The notes under the pieces were generated by a model. That model saw nothing but the letters and a program-made list of their open reading frames with translations. It ran no database searches and was not told the origin of the DNA. A DNA stretch of 64,000 nt, from the NCBI RefSeq assembly GCF_014200175.1, contig NZ_JACHBD010000002.1, positions 1 through 64,000 of the forward strand, given 5' to 3'. The number at the start of each line of letters is the position of its first letter. Position 1 is the first letter of the stretch. A program made the position numbers and the translations under genes. This stretch comes from Rhizobium lentis (GTDB lineage Bacteria; Pseudomonadota; Alphaproteobacteria; Rhizobiales; Rhizobiaceae). Below, piece after piece: positions 55,374 through 64,000 of this stretch.

Positions 55374-56240
55374 ACCGCGCCAGTGTCCGTCCTGCCACAA
55401 TTGCGCAAGCGACATCGGATAGGTCGGGAAAGAGAATTCGAAGCCCGCCTTCTTGAGTTTCGCGTTCGAAACGCGCTTGTTCTCACCGTAGAAGGTGCGT
55501 GCCATCGGCGTCAGTTCTGCGGTTTCGAAAGCCTGTTCCGGCGGCGGTTCAACGCCCATCAGCCGCGCTGCCTCGACGATCACATCCTGCGGCGGGCCGG
55601 GCCGGTCGTCGGTGACATTATAGATGCCATCAAGGCCGCGTGCCGACAGGAAGCGGGTCGCCGCACCGATATCTTCGACGCGGATGCGGTTGAAAACCTG
55701 GTCCTTCTTGATCAGGCGCCGCGCCGTGCCCTTGTCCAGATTGCAGAAGGCGTTGCGCCCTGGCCCGTAAATGCCGGAAAGACGCAGCACCGCCGCCGGA
55801 ACACCGCGCTCCCGGCCCATCGCCAGCCAGCCCTGTTCGGCCTCGAGCCGCTCCCTTGATCGTCCGGAAACGGGCACGCAGGGCGTTTCCTCGCTCACCC
55901 ACGCGCCCTTGTGATCGCCATAGACGCCGACCGTCGAGAGATAGCCGATCCATTCGAGCCGAGGCAGGAGGCGGGCGCTGTCTTCGCCCAACAGTCGCAG
56001 CAGCGGGTCGGCCTTTCCGGGCGCGATCGACTGCACGAGATGGGTGACGCTCTCCAGCGCGCGGCGTAAGTCGTCGTCCATGGTCTCGCCGTCGAACAGG
56101 AACGCGTCGATGCCGTTGGCTCGCAGCGCCTCCATCTTGTCGGCCGAGCGCGTGGTGCCGGATAGGCGCACGTTTTCGCCCACGAAGGCCTTTGCGATCG
56201 CCGTGCCGGAATAGCCGCAGCCAAAGATCATCACATGCAT
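55371..56240 (-). CDS. NAD(P)-dependent epimerase/reductase (YeeZ-like extended SDR)
   Basis: 289 residues. The Rossmann motif is [16 protein letters not shown]; the central region has [16 protein letters not shown] and [16 protein letters not shown], and [13 protein letters not shown] is typical of YeeZ-like proteins. The ATG at 56240 lies inside the end of queG (10-bp overlap), so translation is coupled. The stop codon TAG is made by the terminus of the MITE-like element at 55056-55373; without the element the stop would also be TAG. Confidence 0.88.
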   Translation of the reverse strand: MHVMIFGCGYSGTAIAKAFVGENVRLSGTTRSADKMEALRANGIDAFLFDGETMDDDLRRALESVTHLVQSIAPGKADPLLRLLGEDSARLLPRLEWIGYLSTVGVYGDHKGAWVSEETPCVPVSGRSRERLEAEQGWLAMGRERGVPAAVLRLSGIYGPGRNAFCNLDKGTARRLIKKDQVFNRIRVEDIGAATRFLSARGLDGIYNVTDDRPGPPQDVIVEAARLMGVEPPPEQAFETAELTPMARTFYGENKRVSNAKLKKAGFEFSFPTYPMSLAQLWQDGHWRG

Positions 56241-57391
56241 CGGTCCACTCCTGCCAGCCGCCATTCGGTCAATACGTCGTTGTCGCGCTCATCGACCCTT
56301 TGTGCGGCAAAGGCCGAGAATTCGCCAGCCTCCATCAGCCGGGAAAGGGCCCAGACCGCCATGCCGCGCACCACCGGCGAGGGATCGCCGGCGAGAAGGC
56401 GGCATTGCGCAATGAGCGCCCGATCGCCGGAATTGCCGGCGGCGATCAGCACGTTGCGGATGAAGCGGTCGCGGCCGATCCGCTTCACCGGCGAACCGCT
56501 GAAGAAGGCGCGGAAGGTGGCATCGTCGAGCGTCAGCAGAAAGGCGAGAGGCGGCTCCTTCAGATCTTCCCGGGTCTTGAGCTTCATTTCAGAGGCCGAG
56601 ATCGCGAACTTGTTCCAGGGACAGGCGGCAAGACAGTCGTCGCAGCCATAGATGCGATTGCCGATCAGCGGCCTGAGATCGGGGTCGATCGGCCCCTTAT
56701 GCTCGATGGTGAGATAGGAGATGCAGCGCCGCGCGTCGATCTGATAGGGCGCCGGGAAGGCAGCCGTCGGGCAGACGTCGAGGCAGGCGCGGCAGGAGCC
56801 GCAATGGTCGGCCTCCGGCGCGTCGACTGCAAGATCGGCCGTGGTGAACATGCTGCCGAGAAACAGCCAGGACCCATGCGTGCGGCTGACGAGATTGGTA
56901 TGTTTGCCCTGCCAGCCTAGGCCGGCGGCCGCCGCCAGTGGCTTTTCCATGACCGGCGCGGTATCGACGAACACTTTCACGTCGGCGCCGGCCCGCGCCG
57001 CAAAACGCGTGGCGATCTCCTTCAGCCGGCCCTTGATGATGTCGTGATAATCGCGGTTGCGGGCATAGACTGAAATCGCCGCCTTGTCCGGCTTGCTGAG
57101 GATGCCGCGCGGATCTTCCTCCGGCGTGTAGTTGAGGCCGAAGACGACGATGGACCGCACCTCGCTCCAGAGCGTCAGCGGATCGCCGCGCCGCTCGCGC
57201 GTCTCCGCCATCCACTCCATCGTCCCGTGGTGCCCGGCATCGATGAACTGGCCAAGGCGCTCTTTCGCTTCAGGGATGGCGTCCGGCCGGGTGATGCGGC
57301 AGAGATCGAAGCCCTTGGCGGCGGATTCCGCCCGGACGAACTCGGTCAAATTGTCGCGGCGGCGGCGCTCTTTGTCATCATTTTCGGGCAT
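56231..57391 (-). CDS. queG: Epoxyqueuosine reductase
   Basis: 386 residues. The N-terminal cobalamin-binding reductase region ([29 protein letters not shown], read in parts) holds the conserved Asp and Lys. Two [4Fe-4S] motifs follow: [12 protein letters not shown] and [12 protein letters not shown]-terminal HEAT-like region ends the protein. It performs the last step of queuosine synthesis in tRNA. It is flanked by a GST gene (12 bp upstream) and the YeeZ-like gene (10-bp overlap), an operon order I expect in Rhizobium. Confidence 0.95.
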   Translation of the reverse strand: MPENDDKERRRRDNLTEFVRAESAAKGFDLCRITRPDAIPEAKERLGQFIDAGHHGTMEWMAETRERRGDPLTLWSEVRSIVVFGLNYTPEEDPRGILSKPDKAAISVYARNRDYHDIIKGRLKEIATRFAARAGADVKVFVDTAPVMEKPLAAAAGLGWQGKHTNLVSRTHGSWLFLGSMFTTADLAVDAPEADHCGSCRACLDVCPTAAFPAPYQIDARRCISYLTIEHKGPIDPDLRPLIGNRIYGCDDCLAACPWNKFAISASEMKLKTREDLKEPPLAFLLTLDDATFRAFFSGSPVKRIGRDRFIRNVLIAAGNSGDRALIAQCRLLAGDPSPVVRGMAVWALSRLMEAGEFSAFAAQRVDERDNDVLTEWRLAGVDRCM

Positions 57392-57403
57392 GAAAAGCCC
57401 TCG

Positions 57404-58096
57404 TCAGAAATCCAGATCGGCATAGTGCGAAACCGGGGTCAGGCCGCGCACGCGTTCGGTCAGCATCGGCCGGAAGGAGGGGCGCGACTTCAGCCGCTGA
57501 TACCATTCCTTGACGACAGGGGCGTCGGCCCAGTCGATTTCGCCGAGATAATCGAGGATCGAGATCGAGGCGGCAGCGGCAAGATCGGCATAGCTCATCC
57601 GCTCGCCAGCCAGCCACTGACGCGAGCCGGCAAGCCAGGTAAGATAACGCATATGCTGGCGGATATTCGCGCGGGCCGTGCGCAAAATCTTCGAATCCGG
57701 TGCTCCGCCACCCTGATCGGCGGTCATCTGCAACTTATAGACACGCTCGCGCGCGAGCGGCTTGGTCACGTCATTTTCCATTTTCTGCATGAACCATTCG
57801 GTCAGCCGGCGAATTTCAGCCCGCTGGAATGGGTCCTCTGCGAGCAGCCGCCGGTCGCGCTTCAACACGCCGTGCGTCTCGTCCAGATATTCGGAAATGA
57901 CGCTCGCGCCGCAGAGCGCGCGCATGCTGTCGTCGACATAGACCGGCAGCGTGCCGGCCGGATTGAGCGCCAGGAAATCTCGGCGCTTTTCCCATGTCTG
58001 TTCCTCGATCAGATCCGCCTGATAGCCGTATTCCGCCAGGATCAGCCGGACGAAGCGAGATGCGGATGACATGGGATGATGATAAAGCGTGGGCAT
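57404..58096 (-). CDS. Glutathione S-transferase
   Basis: 230 residues. The N-terminal thioredoxin-like domain begins LYHHPMSSASRFVRLILAEYG, with Ser as the probable catalytic residue. The cis-Pro lies in PAGTLPVYVDD and the glutathione site is ASVISEYLDETH. The C-terminal helical domain has the MSYADLAAAASISILDYLG N-capping box. It heads the GST-queG-YeeZ unit and is divergent from uppP across about 236 bp. Confidence 0.92.
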   Translation of the reverse strand: MPTLYHHPMSSASRFVRLILAEYGYQADLIEEQTWEKRRDFLALNPAGTLPVYVDDSMRALCGASVISEYLDETHGVLKRDRRLLAEDPFQRAEIRRLTEWFMQKMENDVTKPLARERVYKLQMTADQGGGAPDSKILRTARANIRQHMRYLTWLAGSRQWLAGERMSYADLAAAASISILDYLGEIDWADAPVVKEWYQRLKSRPSFRPMLTERVRGLTPVSHYADLDF

Positions 58097-58332
58097 CGAT
58101 ACTCGGGCTTTATGATTGCTGTTACAGGACTGTGCGGCAGCTCGTTTATAGCGCCCTAGTCATGACTCATTGGTTGAAGCTATAGGAGCTTGGCCGGGCC
58201 AATACAAGCGAATCGGATTTCACGCCATCAGACAAGGGGCAAAGCACGCGTCTTACGCACAAGGATAGAGGCCGCGCCTGATCGGCTCAAGCGCTGTTGA
58301 AGTCCGACTGACCTTTAAACCGGAGACAATTT

Positions 58333-59130
58333 ATGGACTATATCAATGCCGCCCTTCTCGGTGTCATCGAGGGGATCACCGAGTTTCTGCCGATCTCGAG
58401 CACCGGCCATCTCATCATTGCGGAGCAGTGGCTCGGCCATCGGTCGGACATGTTCAACATCGTCATTCAGGCGGGCGCCATCCTTGCCGTCACGATAATC
58501 TATTGGCGTCGCCTGCTGGACCTGGTGCTCGGCTGGCGGGAACCTGCAAATCGAGACTATGCCGCCAAGCTGATAGTCGCCTTCCTCATCACCGCCATTC
58601 TGGGCCTCGTCGTCAAGAAGCTGGGGTACGAATTGCCGGAGACCGCGACGCCGATCGCCTGGGCGCTAATCATCGGCGGCATCTGGATGATCTTTGCCGA
58701 GTGGGCGGCAGCACGCAGGCCGCCCCATAAGCAGATCACCTGGCTTGTCGCTATCCTGGTCGGCATCGCTCAGATCGTTGCCGGCGTCTTCCCGGGAACG
58801 TCACGCTCCGGTGCCACGATTTTCGTCGCCATGCTGGCCGGCACCGGCAATCGCGCCGCAGCGACGGAATTCGCCTTTCTCGTCGGCATCCCGACCATGT
58901 ATGCGGCGAGCGGCTATGAGTTGCTGAAGACCTTCAAGGACGGCGGTGCGGCAGGCGAAGACTGGACGGCGCTGGCCATCGCCTTCGTTGTTTCCACGAT
59001 CGTCGCCTTCATCGCCGTCAAATGGCTGCTCGCCTATATCAGGAGCAATCGTTTCACACTGTTTGCTATCTACCGCATCATACTAGGCGTGCTGCTGCTC
59101 GGCATGGCCGCCACCGGCCTGATCGGCTGA
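58333..59130 (+). CDS. uppP: Undecaprenyl-diphosphatase (BacA type)
   Basis: 265 residues with about eight membrane segments and both family signatures: LGVIEGITEFLPISSTGHLI near the N-terminus and FPGTSRSGATIF in the middle. It recycles the undecaprenyl carrier for peptidoglycan and surface polysaccharides. GGAGACAA lies before the ATG. It is followed by a 12-bp perfect inverted repeat and stands as a single gene. Confidence 0.96.
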   Translation: MDYINAALLGVIEGITEFLPISSTGHLIIAEQWLGHRSDMFNIVIQAGAILAVTIIYWRRLLDLVLGWREPANRDYAAKLIVAFLITAILGLVVKKLGYELPETATPIAWALIIGGIWMIFAEWAAARRPPHKQITWLVAILVGIAQIVAGVFPGTSRSGATIFVAMLAGTGNRAAATEFAFLVGIPTMYAASGYELLKTFKDGGAAGEDWTALAIAFVVSTIVAFIAVKWLLAYIRSNRFTLFAIYRIILGVLLLGMAATGLIG

Positions 59131-59145
59131 GCCCTCTCTACCGCA

Positions 59146-59178
59146 TTGCATTCGCGCATCTCCCAGGCGCGAATGCAA
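59146..59178 (+). terminator. Strong inverted repeat after uppP
   Basis: Perfect 12-bp stem TTGCATTCGCGC/GCGCGAATGCAA with a nine-base loop, 15 bp after the uppP stop. No T tract follows, so it may act as an mRNA-protecting or rho-linked structure rather than a classical terminator. Confidence 0.5.
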
Positions 59179-59365
59179 CCGCCTGCCCGATGTCGCGAAC
59201 CGAATTGAGGTCGGCAGGCGCAAACCTTCTGCTGGCAATATCTGAGAGAGTCGCGTCCACTGCTTTTCAAGCGGGTAAGACGGGGCGGTCATTGGAAGCG
59301 TCCTGATTCAGACGCTCCGGCCGCTGTTTGTCTCTATGAGACCGGCGCCGAGGCCCGGCCGTTCG

Positions 59366-59518
59366 TCAATGGTTGATCGAAGCCGTCGAGCAAGGATCGA
59401 CGCCGTAGGCCGGCGAGCAGCCGCCCTTTACCGCCGCGACCGAACCGGACGCAACGAACGAGCCTGCAAGGATAACCAGCGCCGCACACGCAAACAGGAG
59501 CGCGATTGACTTGCCCAT
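59366..59518 (-). CDS. Small secreted peptide of 50 residues
   Basis: The ATG at 59518 is preceded by AAAGG. The protein starts GKSIALLFACAALVILAG, a signal sequence or membrane anchor, and the mature part is about 25 residues with two Cys (in GGCSPAYG and VDPCSTA). The family is not recognised. Codon use fits the surroundings. The two Cys could form one disulfide in the periplasm. It stands alone between uppP and the NDUFA9-like gene. Confidence 0.55.
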   Translation of the reverse strand: MGKSIALLFACAALVILAGSFVASGSVAAVKGGCSPAYGVDPCSTASINH

Positions 59519-59800
59519 CGAGTATTGCCTTTCACAGTGATTGCCGCACGCTTTTCGCAGGCGTTGAGTCCTTCGAAGACGCGCGGGGTTTGGTAGTCAG
59601 TGGAATGGCAAATAGCAATAAACGTTCCTGCTAAATTTGGCGTTAATTCCACAAAATTTCCGCTGCGTCTTTTATGCAACTGCACTTGATATGACCGGCA
59701 CAACAACAGTTGAAACTCGCGCCGGCTTTGCTTCCGGCGAATACGCAAAACGCCGTCCGCGCTATGCGCGACCGGCGCTGTGTCGAAGGCAAAAAGTTGT

Positions 59801-60781
59801 TCAGGCAGCCTTGCCGGAGCCGGTGTATTGGCCGTGCGGACGATACTGCACCAGGTAGGATTCGAGCACCGATGCGGCCATGGTTGGCGCAATGCCGAGA
59901 CCCTTCAGCGTGCGGCCTTCCGCTTCGGCTTCTGCGGAAACGATGTTGTCGCGCTTGAGCAGACGCACCTGGTCCGGGGTGATCGGCGGCGTCACGAACG
60001 GGATCAGCGAGGCGATGCTGCCGATCATCGACGCGATGCCGAAGGGCAGGGACACCAACCGGTTTTTCCGGCACGTCACCTTCAGCATCGTCTCGAGACA
60101 TTCGCGGAAGCTCAGCACCTCGGGCCCGCCCAGTTCATAGACCTTGCCGGCGGCGACCTTGCCGTCGACGGCGCGGGCGACGGCCTCGGCGACATCCTCG
60201 ACATAGACCGGTTGGAATTTCGTCTTGCCGCCGCCGACCAGCGGCAGGACCGGCGACATGCGCGCCATATCGGCAAATTTGTTGAAGAAGCTGTCTTCCG
60301 GCCCGAAGACGATCGACGGGCGGAAGATCACCGCATCCGGTTTGATGGAAAGGATGGCGGTTTCGGCGCGGCCCTTGGTGCGGCCATAGTCCGAATCGGA
60401 ATTGGCGTTGGCGCCGATCGCCGAAATATGGGCAAGCGTCGCGCCGGTATTGCGCGCCGCCTCGGCGACCGCGCGGGCGCCGAATTCCTGCACGGCATCG
60501 AAGGTGTTGCGGCCGGTCTCCTGCAGAATGCCGACGCAGTTGACGACGTGACTGGCACCGTCGACAGCGCGATCGATCGAGTTGCGATAACGCAGGTTCG
60601 CCTGCACTAGGGAAATCTGGCCGACATTGCCGAGCGGCTGCAGGAAGCCGGCGAGATCAGGACGGCGCACGGCAACACGGATGCGATAACCGCGCTTGGC
60701 GAGCGCCCGAACCACGTGCCTGCCCACGAAGCCGGACCCTCCGAACACAGTGACGAGCGGGGGCAGGTTGGCAAGGGTCAT
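59801..60781 (-). CDS. Complex I NDUFA9-subunit-family NAD(P)-binding protein
   Basis: 326 residues, an atypical extended SDR. The N-terminal VTVFGGSGFVGRHVVRALAKRGYRIRV binds the dinucleotide (read in parts); ISAIGANANSDSDYGRTKG replaces the YxxxK site and FRPSIVFGPEDSFFNKFAD follows. Alphaproteobacterial homologues correspond to the mitochondrial complex I subunit NDUFA9. It may be a respiratory assembly or accessory factor. The ATG at 60781 is chosen over a longer in-frame start. Confidence 0.92.
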   Translation of the reverse strand: MTLANLPPLVTVFGGSGFVGRHVVRALAKRGYRIRVAVRRPDLAGFLQPLGNVGQISLVQANLRYRNSIDRAVDGASHVVNCVGILQETGRNTFDAVQEFGARAVAEAARNTGATLAHISAIGANANSDSDYGRTKGRAETAILSIKPDAVIFRPSIVFGPEDSFFNKFADMARMSPVLPLVGGGKTKFQPVYVEDVAEAVARAVDGKVAAGKVYELGGPEVLSFRECLETMLKVTCRKNRLVSLPFGIASMIGSIASLIPFVTPPITPDQVRLLKRDNIVSAEAEAEGRTLKGLGIAPTMAASVLESYLVQYRPHGQYTGSGKAA

Positions 60782-60892
60782 GGCAGGCTCCTCGAAAGGC
60801 TGTGCGGGATGCGGTATCGGCACCCGTCTTAGCCCAATCCCGGCGCGACGGGAAGGCCCATCGCGCCGTGAGTTTTGCGGGTGCGAAGTCGT

Positions 60893-61180
60893 TCAGACGC
60901 CTTCGACGACGACCATTTCCGCATCGGCCGCTTCCTGGCGGATTTTGGCGGCGATCTGGTATTCCGGCGAATTATAGCAGTCGACGGCATGCTGCATTGA
61001 GGGGAATTCGATCACGACGTTGCGAGCGCGCGCCTTGCCTTCGAGCTCCGTGATCGCGCCGCCGCGCGCCAGGAAATTGGCGCCGTATTTTTCGAAGGCG
61101 GGTTTGGCCGCCGCCACATAATCCTTGTAGCGCTCGGCATCACGAACATCGACGCGGGCGATCCAATATCCCTTGGCCAT
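60893..61180 (-). CDS. DUF1330 protein
   Basis: 95 residues with the dimeric ferredoxin-like DUF1330 fold. It begins KGYWIARVDVRDAERYKDYV and has FLARGGAITELEG, VVIEFPSMQHAVDCYNSPEYQ and a C-terminal VVVEGV strand. The function is unknown. The ATG at 61180 lies 22 bp after the pyrF stop, so it is probably the last gene of the pmtA-phosphatase-pyrF unit. Confidence 0.92.
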   Translation of the reverse strand: MAKGYWIARVDVRDAERYKDYVAAAKPAFEKYGANFLARGGAITELEGKARARNVVIEFPSMQHAVDCYNSPEYQIAAKIRQEAADAEMVVVEGV

Positions 61181-61202
61181 GGTCTTCTCCCTTTGGTTCT
61201 CG

Positions 61203-61910
61203 TCAGCGGTTTGCCGGCCAGAGCGCGCCGACCATTTCGTTGAGGACGGCGCGGGCGGCCTCTCTGGGATCGGGCGCCTTGACGATCGGACGGGCAACGA
61301 CGAGGTGGGTCGCCCCCGCCTTCAATGCGTCGAAAGGCGTCATCACCCGCTTCTGGTCGCCATGGTCGCTGCCGGTCGGACGAATTCCGGGGGTTACGAC
61401 TGCCATGTCAGGGCCGACGATTGCGCGCACTTCGGCCGCCTCCGCCGCCGAACAGACGATGCCGCCCATGCCGGCGGCGCGCGCCTGTTCGGCGCGGCGC
61501 AGCACCAGGCTGTGCGGATCCTGGCTGTAGCCGGCCTCGGCAAGATCCTCGGCATCCATCGACGTCAGCACCGTCACCCCGAGCAGGCAGAGGCCGGAGC
61601 CGGCCGCAGCCTCCACCGCCGCCCGCATCGCTTTGGGATAAGCATGCAGCGTCAGCATCGACATGCCCATCCTGGCGATGTTTTCGACGCCCGAGGCGAC
61701 AGTGTTGTCGATGTCGAGCAGCTTCATGTCGAGAAAGATCTTCTTGCCGCTTGCGGCAAGGTCACGGGCGAATTCGAGGCCGCCGGCAAAAACCAGCTGA
61801 TAGCCGATCTTGTAGAAGAGAATGTCGTCGCCGAGCGTGGAAACCAGTTTTTCCGCGTCGCCGATCGTTGGAACATCCAGGCCGACGATCAATCGCTCGC
61901 GTGCGTCCAT
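61203..61910 (-). CDS. pyrF: Orotidine 5'-phosphate decarboxylase
   Basis: 235 residues forming a TIM barrel. The catalytic D-x-K-x-x-D is in [29 protein letters not shown] begins the first strand and [16 protein letters not shown] is the phosphate-gripper loop. It forms UMP from OMP. The start is one base after the stop of the upstream phosphatase-like gene, showing tight coupling. Confidence 0.96.
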   Translation of the reverse strand: MDARERLIVGLDVPTIGDAEKLVSTLGDDILFYKIGYQLVFAGGLEFARDLAASGKKIFLDMKLLDIDNTVASGVENIARMGMSMLTLHAYPKAMRAAVEAAAGSGLCLLGVTVLTSMDAEDLAEAGYSQDPHSLVLRRAEQARAAGMGGIVCSAAEAAEVRAIVGPDMAVVTPGIRPTGSDHGDQKRVMTPFDALKAGATHLVVARPIVKAPDPREAARAVLNEMVGALWPANR

Positions 61911-61911
61911 T

Positions 61912-62499
61912 TCAACTCACCCCCCGCCAGTCTTCGATGGGTGTCCAGTGGCATGATAAGCGGCGATCCGCAAGGCTGAAAGCATAGAGATTGCCGCCGC
62001 CGCCCGGCTGGTCGCGGTCGCGGGAAATCGGTCCGCCGGCCAGATGGCATTTGAGCAGCGTGCCGACGCCGCCATGGCCGACGAAGCCGATCGGCGCTGT
62101 CGCATCATGGGCGGCGAGAACGGCGTCGACCGCCTCGACGATGCGGGCCTGCGCGTCGACCGCGCGCTCCCAGCCCCTGAAGCTTTCTTCCGGATGGGCG
62201 AAGAACCAGTTGGCCGCTTCTTCGAATTGCGGCGGCGGCAGGAAGCCGGTGGCCGAACGGTCGTTCTCATGCATGCCGTGGACGATCTCGATCGTCAGGT
62301 TGGAGGCTTGCGCCAGAATTTCGGCCGTCTCGATCGCCTTGGTCTCGTCGCTGGAGATGATGCGCCGCAATTGCCTCGCCCAGCCGCTCTCGGCGGCCTT
62401 TCGGGCACGCGCCGCGCCGACATCGGAAAGCCCCCATTTCGGCACCGGCACATTGGCATCGATTCTGACTTGCGGGTGGGTGATATAGATCCCGAACAT
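61912..62499 (-). CDS. Histidine-phosphatase-superfamily protein with altered RHG motif
   Basis: 195 residues from the ATG at 62499. The superfamily pattern is present: an N-terminal strand with His, the [16 protein letters not shown] helix (second Arg replaced), [13 protein letters not shown] and the late His in [10 protein letters not shown]. The first motif is YITHPQV instead of the canonical RHG, so the Arg that binds phosphate is missing. It is coupled between pmtA (one-base gap) and pyrF (one-base gap). Confidence 0.85.
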   Translation of the reverse strand: MFGIYITHPQVRIDANVPVPKWGLSDVGAARARKAAESGWARQLRRIISSDETKAIETAEILAQASNLTIEIVHGMHENDRSATGFLPPPQFEEAANWFFAHPEESFRGWERAVDAQARIVEAVDAVLAAHDATAPIGFVGHGGVGTLLKCHLAGGPISRDRDQPGGGGNLYAFSLADRRLSCHWTPIEDWRGVS

Positions 62500-62500
62500 C

Positions 62501-63100
62501 TCAGCCGCGTCTGTAGATCCAGAGCTGCGCCGGCGGAATGTTGCGCATGACGAAGTCGAAATGCTGAATATGGTAGCGATCGGGATTGGCGGCGATCGGC
62601 GAGATCGCGCCATAGGAGATCTGCACCACCGGCCGGCCGGCCGGCAGGCGGTCGAGCAGGCTTTCCAGCAGGGCGACGCGCATTGCCATCGGGAAGTTCA
62701 AGAGCGGAATGCAGGAGATGACGCAATCAAAGGTCTGGTCGGCAAAGGCGCCAAGCGTCGTCTGGAGATCGAAGGCGTCGCCGTTGATGAAGTGCACGCC
62801 GGGATAGGTTCGCAGCAGATGCTGGTGGAAGTCCGTCGAATATTCGATCGCCACCAGATTGTCCGGCTTCACGCCGCGGCCAAGGATCGCTTTGGTGATG
62901 GCGCCCGTGCCGGGGCCGAGTTCGAGGACCGGCAGCCCCGAATGCATATCGATGACGCTGGCCATGCGCTTGGCGGTGATCGACGAGGTCGGCACGATCG
63001 AGCCCACCGTCTTCGGCCCCTGCATCATGCCGCGGAAGAAGCGGATTTCCTCATCGAATTTCTTCCCGAAATGTTCCTTCACCTTGACCCGTAAACGCAT
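62501..63100 (-). CDS. pmtA: Phospholipid N-methyltransferase (phosphatidylcholine synthesis)
   Basis: 199 residues of the rhizobial PmtA type. An N-terminal amphipathic region (RLRVKVKEHFGKKFDEEIRFFRG, read in parts) probably touches the membrane, then PKTVGSIVPTSSITAKRM and the SAM motif LELGPGTGAITKA. ISCIPLLNFPMAMR lies near the active site. It methylates phosphatidylethanolamine three times to phosphatidylcholine, a major rhizobial membrane lipid. It heads a tight unit with the phosphatase-like gene, pyrF and DUF1330. Confidence 0.93.
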   Translation of the reverse strand: MRLRVKVKEHFGKKFDEEIRFFRGMMQGPKTVGSIVPTSSITAKRMASVIDMHSGLPVLELGPGTGAITKAILGRGVKPDNLVAIEYSTDFHQHLLRTYPGVHFINGDAFDLQTTLGAFADQTFDCVISCIPLLNFPMAMRVALLESLLDRLPAGRPVVQISYGAISPIAANPDRYHIQHFDFVMRNIPPAQLWIYRRG

Positions 63101-63195
63101 TCTCCACCCATCCGCATGTTGATCGACTGTGTTAATATGCTGCTTGTCGCTCCCGCGACAAGGATTTTCGCAACGAGGACATCGGCATCAACAGC

Positions 63196-64000
63196 TCATG
63201 CCGCCTTTCGGTCGGAACGAGGCATGAGATCGGCAAGCCTTTCGCTGAGGTGAGCGGCGTCGACGGGCGCGCGCAGCTTCTTGTCGGTATTGTCGAAATA
63301 GAGATAGACGTCGCGGCCCTTCTTGCGCGACGGCAGGGGCGCAAGCACCCGCGTCGCATTCTCAGGTTCTCCGCCCCGTGCCCAGACGCGGACACGCTCC
63401 GCCCACAGATCGAGCGCTTCATCCTCATAGCCGCTGACATAGAGTTGCTCGGAACCATGCAGGCGGCAATAGAGGAAGTCGGCGGTGATGTCCATCAACA
63501 GCGGCCATTCCACCGTGTCGGCGCAGACAAGCGCGACGTTGTGACGCCTCAGCATCTCGATGAAGGCTGGCGAGCGGAAGCTGTCATGGCGGATCTCGAA
63601 AGCATGGCGGATCGGCTGATCGGCGTCACTTTTAAGCCAGGCGCGCCCTTTGAGACGGCCGTCATGGCGTTTCGCCAGCGCGATCGCGGCATCGCAGTCA
63701 TGCGGCAGCAGCGACAAGAAGGTTTCGAAAAGCGCAGGGTCGAAGGCCGTGTTCGGCGGAAACTGCCAGAGGATAGGCCCAAGCTTGGGGCCGAGCCGCA
63801 GCAGGCCGGAGGCGAAGAAATTGGCAAGCGGCGTCTCGATCTCCCGCAATCGCTTCATATGAGTGATGAAGCGCGAGCCCTTGACGGCGAAGACGAAATC
63901 CTCGGGCGTTTCCTCCCGCCAGCGGCCGAAGCTTTCAGGCCGCTGCAATCCGTAGAAGGTGCCGTTGATCTCGATCGAACGGAAGTGCCGGGCGGCGTAG
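63196..64000 (-). CDS. DUF72 protein, N-terminus outside the window
   Basis: The frame is open from the right edge to the stop at 63196 (about 267 codons). It shows the DUF72 TIM-barrel signature: SIEINGTFYGLQRPESFGRW at the visible start, FVFAVKGSRFITHMKRL, GPILWQFPPN and YLYFDNTDK near the end. DUF72 (YecE-like) has no established activity. The last residues include MPRSDRKAA. It is followed by pmtA after 95 bp on the same strand. Confidence 0.9.
   Translation of the reverse strand, partial: YAARHFRSIEINGTFYGLQRPESFGRWREETPEDFVFAVKGSRFITHMKRLREIETPLANFFASGLLRLGPKLGPILWQFPPNTAFDPALFETFLSLLPHDCDAAIALAKRHDGRLKGRAWLKSDADQPIRHAFEIRHDSFRSPAFIEMLRRHNVALVCADTVEWPLLMDITADFLYCRLHGSEQLYVSGYEDEALDLWAERVRVWARGGEPENATRVLAPLPSRKKGRDVYLYFDNTDKKLRAPVDAAHLSERLADLMPRSDRKAA

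Overview
This 64-kb window looks like chromosomal DNA of a fast-growing Rhizobium, probably the R. etli / R. leguminosarum group. The evidence is high GC, alphaproteobacterial housekeeping genes in rhizobial form (pmtA for phosphatidylcholine synthesis, mbfA with an Irr-type operator, a CtrA-type box, an NDUFA9-like reductase, an Atu4866-domain protein) and intergenic repeats of the kind common in Rhizobium. The species call is inference. I recognised no rRNA, tRNA, CRISPR array, prophage or replication origin.

Layout. 1-0.86 kb: the 5' part of an IS4-family transposase, cut by the window edge. 1-8.8 kb: lepA, tenA with a divergent XRE-cupin regulator, GNAT, HAD phosphatase, histone-deacetylase-like amidohydrolase, recX, a DMT exporter and a group III truncated globin. 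8.8-9.8 kb: mbfA behind a perfect 21-bp ICE-like palindrome. 10-11.7 kb: a secreted transglutaminase-like protein behind a CtrA box, and an alpha/beta hydrolase. 11.9-17.1 kb: the translation block infC (AUU start), rpmI-rplT, pheS-pheT. 17.1-23.5 kb: two aldo/keto reductases, LysR, a YciF-like protein, an M15-like protein, GNAT and an oxidoreductase. 23.5-26.9 kb: GtrA, a GtrB-like glycosyltransferase and a large GT-C-like membrane protein. 27-38.7 kb: xseA, two MarR-controlled loci, M29 aminopeptidase, GST, YbaK and ArsC-like proteins, a deacylase, ogt, and a LysR-linked operon of two SDRs and a secreted beta protein. 38.7-43.2 kb: regulators and small accessory genes, including possible gene remnants. 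43.2-47.3 kb: guaA, MTA/SAH nucleosidase, thioesterase, DUF2252. 47.3-52.5 kb: a four-gene exported operon (imelysin, di-haem oxidoreductase, second imelysin, Tat-exported DUF1513), probably for iron or haem. 52.8-59.5 kb: RsmB-family methylase, RlpA-like protein, YeeZ-like SDR, queG, GST, uppP and a 50-residue secreted peptide. 59.8-64 kb: NDUFA9-like protein and the tight pmtA-phosphatase-pyrF-DUF1330 unit, then a DUF72 gene cut by the right edge.

The most unusual signal is a pair of related non-coding elements (26884-27235 and 55056-55373). They have 33-bp terminal inverted repeats and TA target duplications. Both sit exactly in the stop codon of a minus-strand gene and rebuild it as TAG from their own terminus. 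Other points of interest are the palindrome and 6-codon upstream ORF at the globin start, an inverted-repeat cassette inside the imelysin operon, a tandem triplication of the 3' end of the RlpA-like gene, an operator lying across a LysR start codon, and an SDR missing about seven residues next to its catalytic Asn.
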